From Lentinula raphanica (Eukaryota > Basidiomycota > Agaricomycetes > Agaricales > Omphalotaceae), in NCBI GenBank assembly GCA_027919835.1, contig JANVFP010000021.1:868001-932000 (forward strand): DNA of 64,000 nucleotides. The letters run 5' to 3'. The notes below the pieces were generated by a model. The model was given only the letters and a program-made list of their open reading frames with translations, searched no databases and had not been told where the DNA came from. Made by a program: the position numbers and the translations under genes. How positions within the stretch are numbered: position 1 is the first letter of the stretch; the number at the start of each line of letters is the position of its first letter. Below, piece after piece: positions 44,470 to 55,328 of the stretch.

Positions 44470-47137
44470 AGGCAACATTGCTCACAGAGTGCCAGTTACG
44501 GAGCGGAGAACCGTGGAATGCCTGTGTTGAGTATCGAGTTCTCACTTTGGATGGCACAGAAGAGGCTACAGGGCTGTTTACGCACATAGAGTGATGGATA
44601 CTTCCATGCGTTTTTATCCTTGGCTTTAGACTCTTCGATGGCTGCTTTGAATTTGGCTTCAGCATCGGGAGCACCGACACTGAATCGGTACTGTTTCCAA
44701 GAATTATCTACAGGCAAGAGCACACGTTCATCAGGAAGACAAGTAGATCAGATCAATGCATACCGACGTTCACAATCTTCTCTTCCTCGGATGATATTTC
44801 TTCGAGATACGCTGTACATGATCTGACACACCTGGACGAATGAGTGATGATCAGCACACCCAAAGAAGAGGACATCAGTGGCGCAGACCATCGAAGCAAT
44901 TTCCAAGCTGTAGGTACAATGTTCTCCGCTACTGGTGTTTCATGAAGTTTTGGCTTCGACTTTCCAGGTTTTATATTTTGTTCGAGATGTTTCCTATATG
45001 TGTGCCTTTAGCAAAGACAGATATCCGAGAGAGTATAGACACACTTCATATCCATGATCTATACAATTAAATATCCTGTATGTAAGGTGCAACACTCACG
45101 ACAGAGTAGAGACCTTACTCACAGGTGGTAACGAGTCTAACAATTCCATGACCGATGCTCTCATCTAGACAATACATCAATCCCGTTTCCTGCAGAGCAC
45201 AGTCAAAGCCAGTCAGACCCACCTGTTGCGGTTCAAGTTCATCAAAATCACATAGCCCATCAGAACCGATGACTGGTTGGTTTTGTGCTTGAGGAGGAGG
45301 AGAATTGGTGGGAGCAGCGGCTTCAATCTGATTCAATATGGTTGTGTTTGGTGGAGCAGCCCGCACTTTCGTAGGGTCTGGCAATGGGACTCTGAGACCC
45401 ATTCCTATGGGTAAAGGTTCATCGAGTACGTTCTCGGCGGCGGCGGAGTGAGTGATAGATACGAGGAGGTCGACGGTTTCTGGGTTATGGATGATTTCAT
45501 ACTACAGAGATGGAGTTGGGAGAGGGATATTAAGATCAAACGGAAGTACGTACCTCAAGAGAAGGACCGTGGTTCAGAGAATAGTACTGATACGAACATA
45601 ACTTGGAATTGCAAACGTACGGCTTGAGAGCCACGTAATCCGTCTCAAGTTTGTTGTGGCAGACGATACAATAACGCGTGCAGAGCTGAGAAGGAGTCAA
45701 AAACATCTCGACGACGCTCACACACTGCTTACAGTCAATCTTCTAATCAGATAACAGAAAGCTGTCAATGGCCAGTTTATCTGATCGTTGTTTCCCATCT
45801 TGTGTATAGGGTCATCGGGAACTTGAAGTATGGTGGTGCCATTGCGAATCATCTCGCGTTCGGCCTCATCCTCGATCTGAATCCTCTAGAGAAGTGAAAT
45901 TGAAGCTCGAGCAACATGAAACGACTTGAGAACCTACTCCCAAAGTACATGCAAGTACGTCCTCCTCCGACTTCTGATTCCTTTCCACTTCTGAGTACAG
46001 TAATTCTGCACCTGCCCATCCCAGTCCATACTTCCTCCTCATATCCACGAGCTTAACGAACTGATGGTTCATGAGTGAATCCAGGGATCCACTCAAACTG
46101 AACTTGTCGAATCTATCCGGTACTTCCTCCTCCTCTTTCTCTTCTTTCTCCTGGACCTCAGGCTCGAATTCGTCAACATCATCATACATCAAAGCAGCTT
46201 CAGCTGCAGCTTTCTCCTTGGTAAGCCTCAACATATCTTCCGCATCGTGGCCGATCAATCCAAAGTTCCTGCATGCCTCTTCGCTTGCTCCTTGCTCGGC
46301 TTGTACACCCCGCTGAGACCAACATGGAACGTGAGCTTGGTGTTGTCGGATTCCAAAGGTGGATACATTCCTCTGAAGCCAGAGATCAAGAGTACAAGGT
46401 GTTGCGTCTTCGAAAGGAGCCGACGATCCCATGCGTTCAACGCACGAGGTGGAACAGTCTCCGCAAGTTGGATGACGGACAGGGAAACACTGATGCAGAA
46501 TTCGTCTCCGCCAAAGCGAATGAGGCCCGGATGATAGTCTCTAGCCACCATCTCGAGGAAGTGGCGGTGCAGTCGCGACATTTGGATCTGTTTCTGAGAT
46601 TGACTGCTTGTGTAGAAGTCGTCGTCGATGTAGTCTTCTTCCGTGTCTCCCTCGTCTTCATCTTCGGGCGCGCTTTCGTCTTCAGGCTCGCTTTCGATCG
46701 AACCTGTGCTCATGGCTTTGGTGAGATTGGCAAGCACTCTGTCCATGGTCTCTGCGATTGGGCGAGAAGGAAGAGACATGATTCGTTCGATGACAGATTG
46801 TATGTTCTCGGCCACGTTTGAGTCTGACGAATACGAGAAGCAGTTTTGGCTCTTTGGATAGTCAGCCGTGTCAGAAAGCATGATGTTCAGGTTCAGAACA
46901 TGTTCGCCACTTGATGTTTTGATCATGGTCTCAAACGTTCCTTCGTCGTCGCCAGCACGAACACCTGAAAGTATATAAGTTAGTTTACATGTCTTCTGGG
47001 AGATCGTATTCTTACTTTGTAAAACAAGACCATGCGCTCCAAAACCTTGATCACAAGCTGTCTTGAGGTCATCCAGGTCAGCGATGAAGCATTTCCGTCC
47101 CTTTAGCGAGGTATTCCTGCTAGCCAAGCTAGCAGCA
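44470..47137 (-). pseudogene. PARP-family protein fragment, inserted between FAS pieces
   Basis: Exons in order read GRKCFIADLDDLKTACDQGF, MVARDYHPGLIRFGGDEFCI, YGLGWAGAELLYSEVERN, LCTRYCIVCHNKLETDYVAL (CxxC pair), KPYVCNSKLCSYQYYSLNHG, EYEIIHNPETVDLLVSITHS, SCTAYLEEISSEEEKIVNV and WKQYRFSVGAPDAEAKFKAA, then AFHGSPLRNWHSV, the beginning of a PARP catalytic domain. Similarity stops there, before the NAD-binding residues are complete. The nearest family I know is the fungal PARP/ubiquitin-conjugating hybrid proteins; the E2-like part is not present here. Introns are kept, so this is genomic DNA, not a retrocopy. FAS beta sequence lies immediately on both sides, on the same strand. Confidence 0.65.
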
Positions 47138-48326
47138 GTAGAAGGCTTTGATACGCGTGTTGCGGCCAGCAACAACCTCGTGTATAGGGGCGGATCCCAT
47201 CGAAGGTTTGTATTCAAACTGCAGAGTGAGAGGAACAGATACTTGGCGGCGCTCTTCGAAGATCATGATATCAATCAGGTTGGTGGATGAGTTGAACATA
47301 ATCTTGGGCGAGCACCGCCATAAGCAGTGATAGAGGTTGGTTGTCCATTGAGAGAATCACGACGACTTTCTCGTGACGACGAGGATAGAAAAGACGACGG
47401 ATAGGATTGCTGATGTAAGAAGAACCTAGGACGACACTTGTGGATCTGATGAGCGCCTGAGCCAGTTCACATCTGGACCACCAATGCATGAAAGCCAAGC
47501 AGGGTTGGTGGGAAGAAATTTCCCGAGCTGGTAGACTATCTCCGTGTCGGTAGTGGTGACCTTCACACCCGCCGGTATTCTGGTTGGGCGAGGTGCAGGA
47601 GCAAGATAGTTGATGGAAGGAATAGTGGTAATATCGCCGCCATAGTTTCTTTGCAGTACCTTCTGGATAAGTGACGAATTGATGTTACCGAGCAGGTCCT
47701 TGATGGGTTCATCCTTGATGATGGATCCTTTGACTGCAACGGAGCGGTGCAAGATACAAATACGCTCAAGATCTTGATCAAAGACAGCTTCAACATCTGC
47801 CGCCGCCCAGAGAGAGTCCTAATAAGCGAAGTTGAGTTCATGTTTCAGTTAAAGCCAATTTGAATAACATACCTTCTTGAACCAAACTTCACGAGGCATC
47901 AAGAACGGGAATGAAAGGAACTGGTTTCCGACCACGCCTTTGGGAGATGGCCAAGAAGTAACCGGAGTCGTTGGCAGAGAGAAGCTGTTCCGTGGCCAAA
48001 GGGTAAGCTTTGAAGAACGATTCAACGCAAGGGAGAGGATCATTCAAGGAGTTGTAAGACTGGAGAACTGAAGGGTTCGTGCTCAAACCATTGACACCGG
48101 CGAACCTTTCCTCGACTCTTCGCATCCAGTCTCCGGTGAGATTACGAAGAGAAATATCAACCCAGCGATTCTCGTGAGCGACATTCATCAATCAGACCAT
48201 GCGAAGAACAGTCTCTTCGTAAGTCATATCGCGTAATTCCGCAACACTACCGTCTTTCTTCCAGCCGAACCAAGTCCATCCAAAAGCGTTTTTCGAGCAA
48301 CGGGGCCACGCCATGTCGGGAGGGAT
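47138..48326 (-). pseudogene. Fatty-acid synthase beta fragment (central region)
   Basis: FAS beta-like sequence begins IPPDMAWP and runs through WFGWKKDGSVAELRDMTYEE and ENRWVDISLRNLTGDWMRRV, then FFKAYPLATEQLL and AAADVEAVFDQD. It continues with EPIKDLLGNINSSLIQKVLQ, TTTDTEIVYQLGKFLP, YKPSMGSAPIHEVVAGRNTR and IKAFY, where it meets the PARP fragment. A TGA at about 48192 stands where Arg is expected (LRMV-stop-LMNVAHE). A frameshift separates VLDAS from REVWFKK near 47900. An intron at about 47820-47875 is still recognisable. The fragment is non-functional. Confidence 0.85.
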
Positions 48327-49141
48327 CTCCGATAGCTGTGAAGACGATGCCGGGGTGACAGTTGAGTCAGGGTAGGAGGAAGAACCCAGCTCTTGCGAAA
48401 CTGATTTTGCAGTGCTTCGAAGCCGGCGAGTAGAACCTGCAGACGGAGGGTTAGGCTTACGAATCCTCAGGACCTTCTTTTTCTGGCTTTCCGGAATCTC
48501 CATTCCTATCTCCTCCATACGATCTGAAAACCAAGCCCTTGAAGAATGACGCGATGTCGGGGAACGTTCTCTTCCCGGTGCAAGTAAAATTTGTCCATAC
48601 AACGAAGCTCCCTTATCCTGGATCTCGGTGAGTTGGGAGACATAGCAAGAACCTCCTTTTGCAAGTCAATTATAGGCAGCTTGCGAGATGCGGGAGGTGC
48701 GGGAGGTGGGGTATGGGCAGTCGTCGACGAGAAGTAGGCTGAAGGAGCAGGCGCGTGAAGTCACAGCTCACGTGAGTGAGTTATGTCACGGGAAGTTTCA
48801 GTAGATGATTTCAAATCGTGATTACGTGGCCGCTATTCTTCAACACCACCATTACAGACCACAGACCACTACTTACATGTTATTCTCTCCTCTGCTTTGG
48901 ACACTCCTGTTTTGCCCTCTCTTTGGCAAGATGCCTAGTATGTGAATCTCTCTCATTTCTGTTCAATTTTTGTGTTTTTTTTTCCTTTCTTTCTGATCCA
49001 TGCTCGAGGGCGCCACCGCTAGACCTGGTTAGCGTGGATCTCTTTAAGTATCGTTAAATTCATCACCTCTACTGTCTTATTGTCCTTGTTTTCTCACTCG
49101 TTTATCCAGCGCGCTCTGGAACCGACTTCCGACTCTACATA
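48327..49141. other. Unassigned segment and 5' flank of the dioxygenase gene
   Basis: A minus-strand open frame from 48602 to 48327 (with KKKVLRIRKPNPPSAGST) is fused in frame to the FAS fragment but does not resemble FAS and has no ATG at its start. It may be the N-terminal part of the PARP-family gene or of another gene. From 48603 to 49141 nothing is supported; T-rich tracts occur near 48960-49000. Confidence 0.35.
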
Positions 49142-50528
49142 ATGCAGCCTGGAATACCTATTCAGGGTCCTCAGGACTTTGATTTAGCGGCTGTCCTGGA
49201 CCAGCTCCATATGGACGAGCAAAACCCTCAACACACGCCCTTCGAAGATGACGCACAGTCCGTGTTGTCGGAAATCTCAGAACTTACCGAAAGCGATAAC
49301 GGCGAGGCTGATAGCGAGGTCGAGGACGATCCGTATCCAAGACTGGAAGGGGAGGATGCTTCGTCGAAATCCCTCTTTTCGTCTCTCCACTGTAATCTCT
49401 CCTCTATGGAGTCCTTCAACTCCCGCTTCTCCCCTCCTGACCAATCTCTCCCTCAAAGTACAGAAGACTTTACGCCCCCTGAAGGACTCTCTGGCCAGAA
49501 GAGACGACGGTGGCTCAAAACTCAGCGAAACCACCAGAAGAAACGGAAGAAGGAGCAGTTATCTCAAATTCGCCTCAATTCCTTCCTCCGGGATATCACC
49601 AAGAAACGCGTTCAGGCTGTACAGCCCATCCAAGTTGCTCAAGATGTTTCCGCGCTGCCTCACACGAAGAAGGGGTGGGCTGGACTCAAAGCTAAACTTG
49701 CGGCAGCCTGTCCCGAGCTAGTGGACTTACTAGGTGACGAATACAATATGGAATTGGTTGATTGGAATGGAGTGTGAGTGTTTGTATTACAACCCTTACT
49801 TGCTCCACTTATTTCTTCCCAGAGATGCATATAATATTGTTGATGGCCCCGGGCAAATCATCGTCGTCTTAGGTGGGAAACCTCGGGATCGAGAGGGAGA
49901 GAAGCCTCATAGAACGTGGACGGCCATGATGATAGATCTGAAGACTCGTCTGGCGGATGCTGGCAAGAACATGACTTTCACCTCCAAGCAGATGCGTTCA
50001 ATGCGAGGAGGCCATCCTTCTGTTTCCATGGGCACGTCATTCGGCGGTGGCAGTCAGGTAAGACTGGTATTCTTTCTATTCTTCTTCTATCTCACCGCTA
50101 GGGATCCAGAAACCGGGCACATTGAAATTCAATGGGAAAAACAATCAACGAATTTTGATGAAAATTACCGAATCATCTGCCTTTCAACGTCTACAAGGCT
50201 TCGTATCCAGTAAGTTGATTCTTCATTTCTATAACTAGGCTGATGTTGTTGTAGCGCTTTTCCTTTGCTACGCCCCAAGGACTTACGAGTTCTACCAGTC
50301 GAATCTGAATAGACTGTTTGAGTCTAACCCTCTTCTGTTCCGATGGTTCCCCAAGACTGTCTTTCCTGCGGTCTCTTTCAACCTTGGTCCACAGACAGTA
50401 ACGTGGCCTCATAAGGACTTTCATAATCTCGCTTGGGGCTGGTGCTCCGTTACCGCGCTTGGAGACTTCGACCCAGACAAAGGAGGGCATCTCGTTCTAT
50501 GGGATATCGGTTTGATTATACGTTTCCC

Positions 50529-53500
50529 CAGCTGATACTGTAAAGCTTTTGTAAAAAGACCTGATGAGTTATCCAGGAGCTTTTGAAAATAGTTGTGACG
50601 ACACAGAGGGGGCTCCGGAAATGGCTCCGGGGGGTGGGCATGCCTGTCACCACCTGTCACATCTGACCTATATTTACTGTTTTGGGTAATTAATAATTAT
50701 CCAGATATTAAATAAGCGGTACATTTGTAAAAAATCCTGATAAACTATAAAAATTCAAAAAAACCCAAAAAAACCTAATTAGGTCAAATCGGGGTATGTA
50801 AACAAAATAGCCTTATATGGTAAAAAATGCTGTAGGATCTATCTAGGTACTAAAAATAGCCAAAAAAATCACTAAAAATGCTAAAAATATGTAGGAATGG
50901 TATATAGCCTATTGCACATCCAGGCATCCAAAAATTACCAAAAAAGGAAATTTTTGATGATGATGTCATCTTGTAGCAAAAAATCTGAAAAAAATCCTAA
51001 AAATAGTCAAAAAATTCAGGGGTGCCTTGTTGGCCCTGAAAATGCAAAATAAAAAAAAATACGCGACAAGTGTAAAAATTTTTGTCACTCCAAATCATAC
51101 CAAATCCACTATATAGTCAGTATATATAATGTATATGCTATATTTAGCATCCTAGTACCCTCATTGGGCTAAAAATAGAACTTGATCTCATCTGGTAGCA
51201 AAAAATCTGAAAAAATCATAAAAAATACTCAAAAAATTCAGGGGTGCCTCATTGGCCCTGAAAATGCAAAATAAAAAAATTTACACGACACAATTGAAAA
51301 ACAACATCATTCCAAATCTTATCAAATTTACTATATAGTAAGTATATATCATGTATATACTATTTATAGCATCCCTAGTACCCTCAATCACTTATATCAC
51401 TCAAGAATCCTACCAAACTGACAACATTGAGTAAATGTAATGTACATGGTATTTTTAGCACAACTAGTACCCTTAAAAACTCAGAGCAATTTATATCACT
51501 CAATATGTTCAGTATACTTAGTACTCATCACATTTAACACACTAAAACTCGGAACAGTACTTATATGTATCATACTTAACACAGTTGGCAATGAAAATAC
51601 TCAAAACAGTATTATCAGTCACTATACTTAACACACTTAACAGTCAAAAAGTCGGAATAATGTTACTTGATATACATAACACACTGATTGTTATACTATA
51701 ACACACTTATAACAACGGGTTTTGGGCGCTTATTTGGTGTTTTTGAGTCAAAATTCATTAATAGCACACTCAGTAATTTTTGTGTGGGCTCTATATTGTG
51801 TCACAATGTTGTCTATATCACTTATCTAGATACAATTCAGAAAACTTGAAAATTCAACCTGTGGGGCTGGCTATATTGTGATCTTTTGTAATATAACAGT
51901 GTTTTATGTAAATGTCAATGCATATGTCCATGTAATGCAAGTATACTGATAGTGGTTCATGAAGGAATGACTCCTACAGTCTACTAGAAGTGTCTGGACA
52001 TGGTTCAGATACTCACTATGACTATTGGACTCTGTGATATATATGTACATGTTTCATGTACACTATAGATGTCTACACCTACATGTAACAATAGATGTCA
52101 TATTCAATGACCCCCATTACAGATCTCTTGGCTGTATCACATAGAGTTAGCATGGAATAGGTTGTAGGATGACTCTTTCCATGACCCAGTAGCAGTTTGA
52201 CTTCATAACATGGGTGTATGCATTGACATTTACATAAAACACTGTTATATCACAAAAGATCACAATATAGCGAGCCCCACAGGCTGTAATCTTGAGTTCT
52301 CCAAATTGTATCAAGTGTAGTATGATATAAACAACATCCTTACACAGTATAAACCCCACACAAAAATTATTGAGTGTGCTATTAATGAATTTCGACTGAA
52401 AAATACCAAATAAGCGCCCATAAGCGCCCAAAACTCGTTGTTATAAGTGTGTTGTAGTATAACAATCAGTGTGTTATGTATATCAAGTAACATTATTCCG
52501 ACTTTTTGACTGTTAAGTGTGTTAAGTATAGTGACTGATAATACTGTTTTGAGTATTTTCATTGCCAACTGTGTTAAGTATGATACATATAAGTACTGTT
52601 CCGAGTTTTAGTGTGTTAAATGTGATGAGTACTAAGTATACTGAACATATTGAGTGATATAAATTGCTCTGAGTTTTTAAGGGTACTAGTTGTGCTAAAA
52701 ATACCATGTACATTACATTTACTCAATGTTGTCAGTTTGGTAGGATTCTTGAGTGATATAAGTGATTGAGGGTACTAGGGATGCTATAAATAGTATATAC
52801 ATGATATATACTTACTATATAGTAAATTTGATAAGATTTGGAATGATGTTGTTTTTCAATTGTGTCGTGTAAATTTTTTTATTTTGCATTTTCAGGGCCA
52901 ATGAGGCACCCCTGAATTTTTTGAGTATTTTTTATGATTTTTTCAGATTTTTTGCTACCAGATGAGATCAAGTTCTATTTTTAGCCCAATGAGGGTACTA
53001 GGATGCTAAATATAGCATATACATTATATATACTGACTATATAGTGGATTTGGTATGATTTGGAGTGACAAAAATTTTTACACTTGTCGCGTATTTTTTT
53101 TTATTTTGCATTTTCAGGGCCAACAAGGCACCCCTGAATTTTTTGACTATTTTTAGGATTTTTTTCAGATTTTTTGCTACAAGATGACATCATCATCAAA
53201 AATTTCCTTTTTTGGTAATTTTTGGATGCCTGGATGTGCAATAGGCTATATACCATTCCTACATATTTTTAGCATTTTTAGTGATTTTTTTGGCTATTTT
53301 TAGCACCTAGATAGATCCTACAGCATTTTTTACCATATAAGGCTATTTTGTTTACATACCCCGATTTGACCTAATTAGGTTTTTTTGGGTTTTTTTGAAT
53401 TTTTATAGTTTATCAGGATTTTTTACAAATGTACCGCTTATTTAATATCTGGATAATTATTAATTACCCAAAACAGTAAATATAGGTCAGATGTGACAGG

Positions 53501-53624
53501 TGGTGACAGGCATGCCCACCCCCCGGAGCCATTTCCGGAGCCCCCTCTGTGTCGTCACAACTATTTTCAAAAGCTCCTGGATAACTCATCAGGTCTTTTT
53601 ACAAAAGCTTCACAGTATCCTGTG
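50529..53624. mobile_element. 3.1-kb foldback element with 1.4-kb inverted arms
   Basis: The ends are CAGCTGATACTGTAAAGC and, on the other strand, CACAGGATACTGTGAAGC. The direct duplication GTTTCCC flanks it (50522-50528 and 53625-53631). The arms (about 50529-51930 and 52220-53624) are reverse complements; the same 63-codon frame is read at 51440-51631 (+) and 52522-52713 (-). About 280 bp of unique spacer lie in between. The sequence is AT-rich and encodes no transposase. The small duplicated frame is a by-product of the palindrome. It is a long-armed foldback or MITE-like element that needs a transposase in trans. Confidence 0.9.
50960..51410 (+). repeat. Two-copy direct repeat, period about 221 bp, in the left arm
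   Basis: The block TAGCAAAAAATCTGAAAAA... AAAATTCAGGGGTGCC... GGCCCTGAAAATGCAAAATA... CACTATATAGTCAGTATAT is repeated once (starts near 50975 and 51196) with moderate divergence. The mirror copies lie in the right arm (about 52743-53193). Confidence 0.8.
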
Positions 53625-54133
53625 GTTTCCCTCCTGGCTCCACGATTCTCCTCCCTTCTGCTCTTCTCACTCATTCTAACGTTCCCATCGAAGAAGGAGA
53701 AACGCGATATAGTGTGGTTCAGTACGCCTCTGAAGGATTATTCCGTTGGGTGTACAATTCGTTTAGGTCAAACACTGAGTTCGCAAAGACTGCCACGGCC
53801 GAGGAGAAATTACAGCAAGAACGGGATGAAAAGACGCGATGGGCAAACGCGGTTGACATGTTCTGGACTTGGAAGGAACTTCAGTCGAAATTTGGACAGT
53901 GAAATTTAAATTAGTAGCACTGGAGTAGCACCTTTGGTAGTTTTTATATGTACTTATTCTCAATGGCATTCTGTTGTCTTTGCTATAACCCCAGTCCGAA
54001 CGTTCTCACTATAACACCGGTATGAATAACTTGTGATTGTAAATATGGATTAAACATAGATCACTGAGCAGGAATTACTGGTTTAAGCACTATAAGCAAT
54101 ACTTGAACATTGATTCAGATATGTGTCGGATTT

Positions 54134-55328
54134 CTAAGCCCTGCTGTACCGACTCCAATCTGTGCCAGGCTTGATTCTACGCCCATCATGAGTAAGAAGA
54201 GAGTTCCTCACCCTTGAGATCCTCCGAGAGTAGCTTGTCGCGGTAAGGTAAGCACTGTGGAAGGGTACGGCGACGACTAAGAAGCGAACAGAGAAAACTG
54301 GTTTACACTGAGAGAATGGGATTTTACTTTGGTCGTCGCCAGCTGGAGTACGAATCTTCCTCTGATTGACGAGAAGGCCATGTAACGCGCGTGCAGGACC
54401 GGTGACAACAAGGGCACAAGGACCATTGTAAAGAGACACCTGTAGCTTAGAGTTGTCTGGAAGATGTTGGTTCGTTTGATTCAGATGAGGCTCGAGCTCT
54501 TTGAAAGTGAGCCCAGTGACAGACAACATGGGGGTTGGTGTTCCCTCGCCACCATCGATGGAATCTTGAATCAAGGCAGGCTCAAGAGCGACAACTGGGA
54601 AGGTCTCCTGACCACGGAAGCCACAGAAGAATAGCCAGAGAATGGCTTTTTTGGCGTTCTCCGTGAAACTGTCGAAAGAGGTTGATGCCGCAACAGCGAC
54701 AGCGGATACGATTCCTTGAGAATGACCTGTGGCAACAGCCATGCGATCTGCTAGCTGACCAGGGTTAAGACCAGTGACTTTGCAGACACTCAGATACTGC
54801 ACAAGCTTAGTCAAACCGATAAGGGGGAATGAGACAGGAACGGACGCGAGGTAAGAGATCGAATGGCGCGAAACAACACCGGAGAGCCAAGGTGAGACAT
54901 CGAGGCCATGAGTATAGAAGGTGGTGTATTGTTTTTTCTCCGCAAGCGAGACAAGGATGTCGGATATTGTTGATATGAACGACGCGACACGAGGTTTGTA
55001 GATGTCGTAAAGAGTTTGTAGCTCCTCGATATATACTTCGTTGATTCCTTGTCCGTCAAACAGCGTGTATAGCAAGAAGGGCAGATTGAGGGCCATGGAG
55101 AATGTCGGTGACTCCATGTTCAGTGAGAACGGAGAAAGCGTTGAAATAAGATGTGAGGATGGCCTTTCCAATTTCTGTAGCGTAGGTCGAGGCAAGTGAG
55201 TGGATATCCTTGCTGAACAGGTATGAATGAAGGTTCGGGACTTCTGCGGAAGTCCGTTCATCTATCTTTGTAACAAATGGAATATCTGTACACATACCAG
55301 GTGTGGGTATAGCCGTCACATTCTCCAA
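54134..55328 (-). pseudogene. Fatty-acid synthase beta fragment (acetyltransferase domain)
   Basis: The minus strand reads an acetyltransferase domain of fungal FAS beta: LFDGQGINEVYIEELQTLYD, FYTHGLDVSPWLSG, PVSFPLIGLTKLVQYLSVCK, ATGHSQGIVSAVAVA (active-site Ser in GHSQG), FTENAKKAILWLFFCGFRGQ, GGEGTPTPMLSVTGLTFKEL and IPFSQCKPVFSVRFLVVAVP. Upstream FAS-like residues (DIHSLASTYATEIGKAIL) are in another frame, with a shift near 55080. Another shift near 54230 moves the end (DKLLSEDLKGEEL) out of frame. The N-terminal part and everything after this domain are missing here. The fragment has the same orientation as the FAS pieces at 43-48 kb, but the enoyl-reductase region is seen in neither. 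Confidence 0.85.

Larger units (their letters stand above)
49142..53902 (+). pseudogene. TET/JBP-like 2OG-Fe(II) dioxygenase, split by a foldback element
   Basis: The ATG at 49142 starts an acidic/basic N-terminal region (LSEISELTESDNGEADSEV, RRRWLKTQRNHQKKRKKEQ). After introns follow YNIVDGPGQIIVVLGGKP, QMRSMRGGHPSVSMGTSFGG, KPGTLKFNGKNNQRILMKI, WPHKDFHNLAWGWCSVTALG (HxD iron ligands) and DFDPDKGGHLVLWDIGLIIR. The element at 50529-53624 then interrupts and gives an immediate stop. Past it come PPGSTILLPSALLTHSNVPI (distal His) and GETRYSVVQYASEGLFRWVY (the Arg that binds 2-oxoglutarate), with TGA at 53900-53902. The TET/JBP family oxidises methylated pyrimidines in DNA, and in basidiomycetes it is expanded together with KDZ transposons. 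All catalytic ligands are present but on both sides of the insertion, so the present allele should be inactive. Confidence 0.85.

Noticed and set aside
43012..48326. A genuine FAS-PARP fusion enzyme
   Set aside because: Frameshifts, a TGA at a conserved Arg, a deletion in the MPT approach and truncation of the PARP catalytic domain exclude a functional fusion.
51440..52713. Two identical 63-codon genes in the foldback element
   Set aside because: They are the same sequence read from the two arms of a palindrome, are hydrophobic by AT-rich composition, and have no domain.
50529..53624. Assembly-created palindrome
   Set aside because: The arms are not perfectly identical, a unique 280-bp spacer is present, and a 7-bp direct duplication flanks the element, all of which fit a real insertion. 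Long reads would still be decisive.
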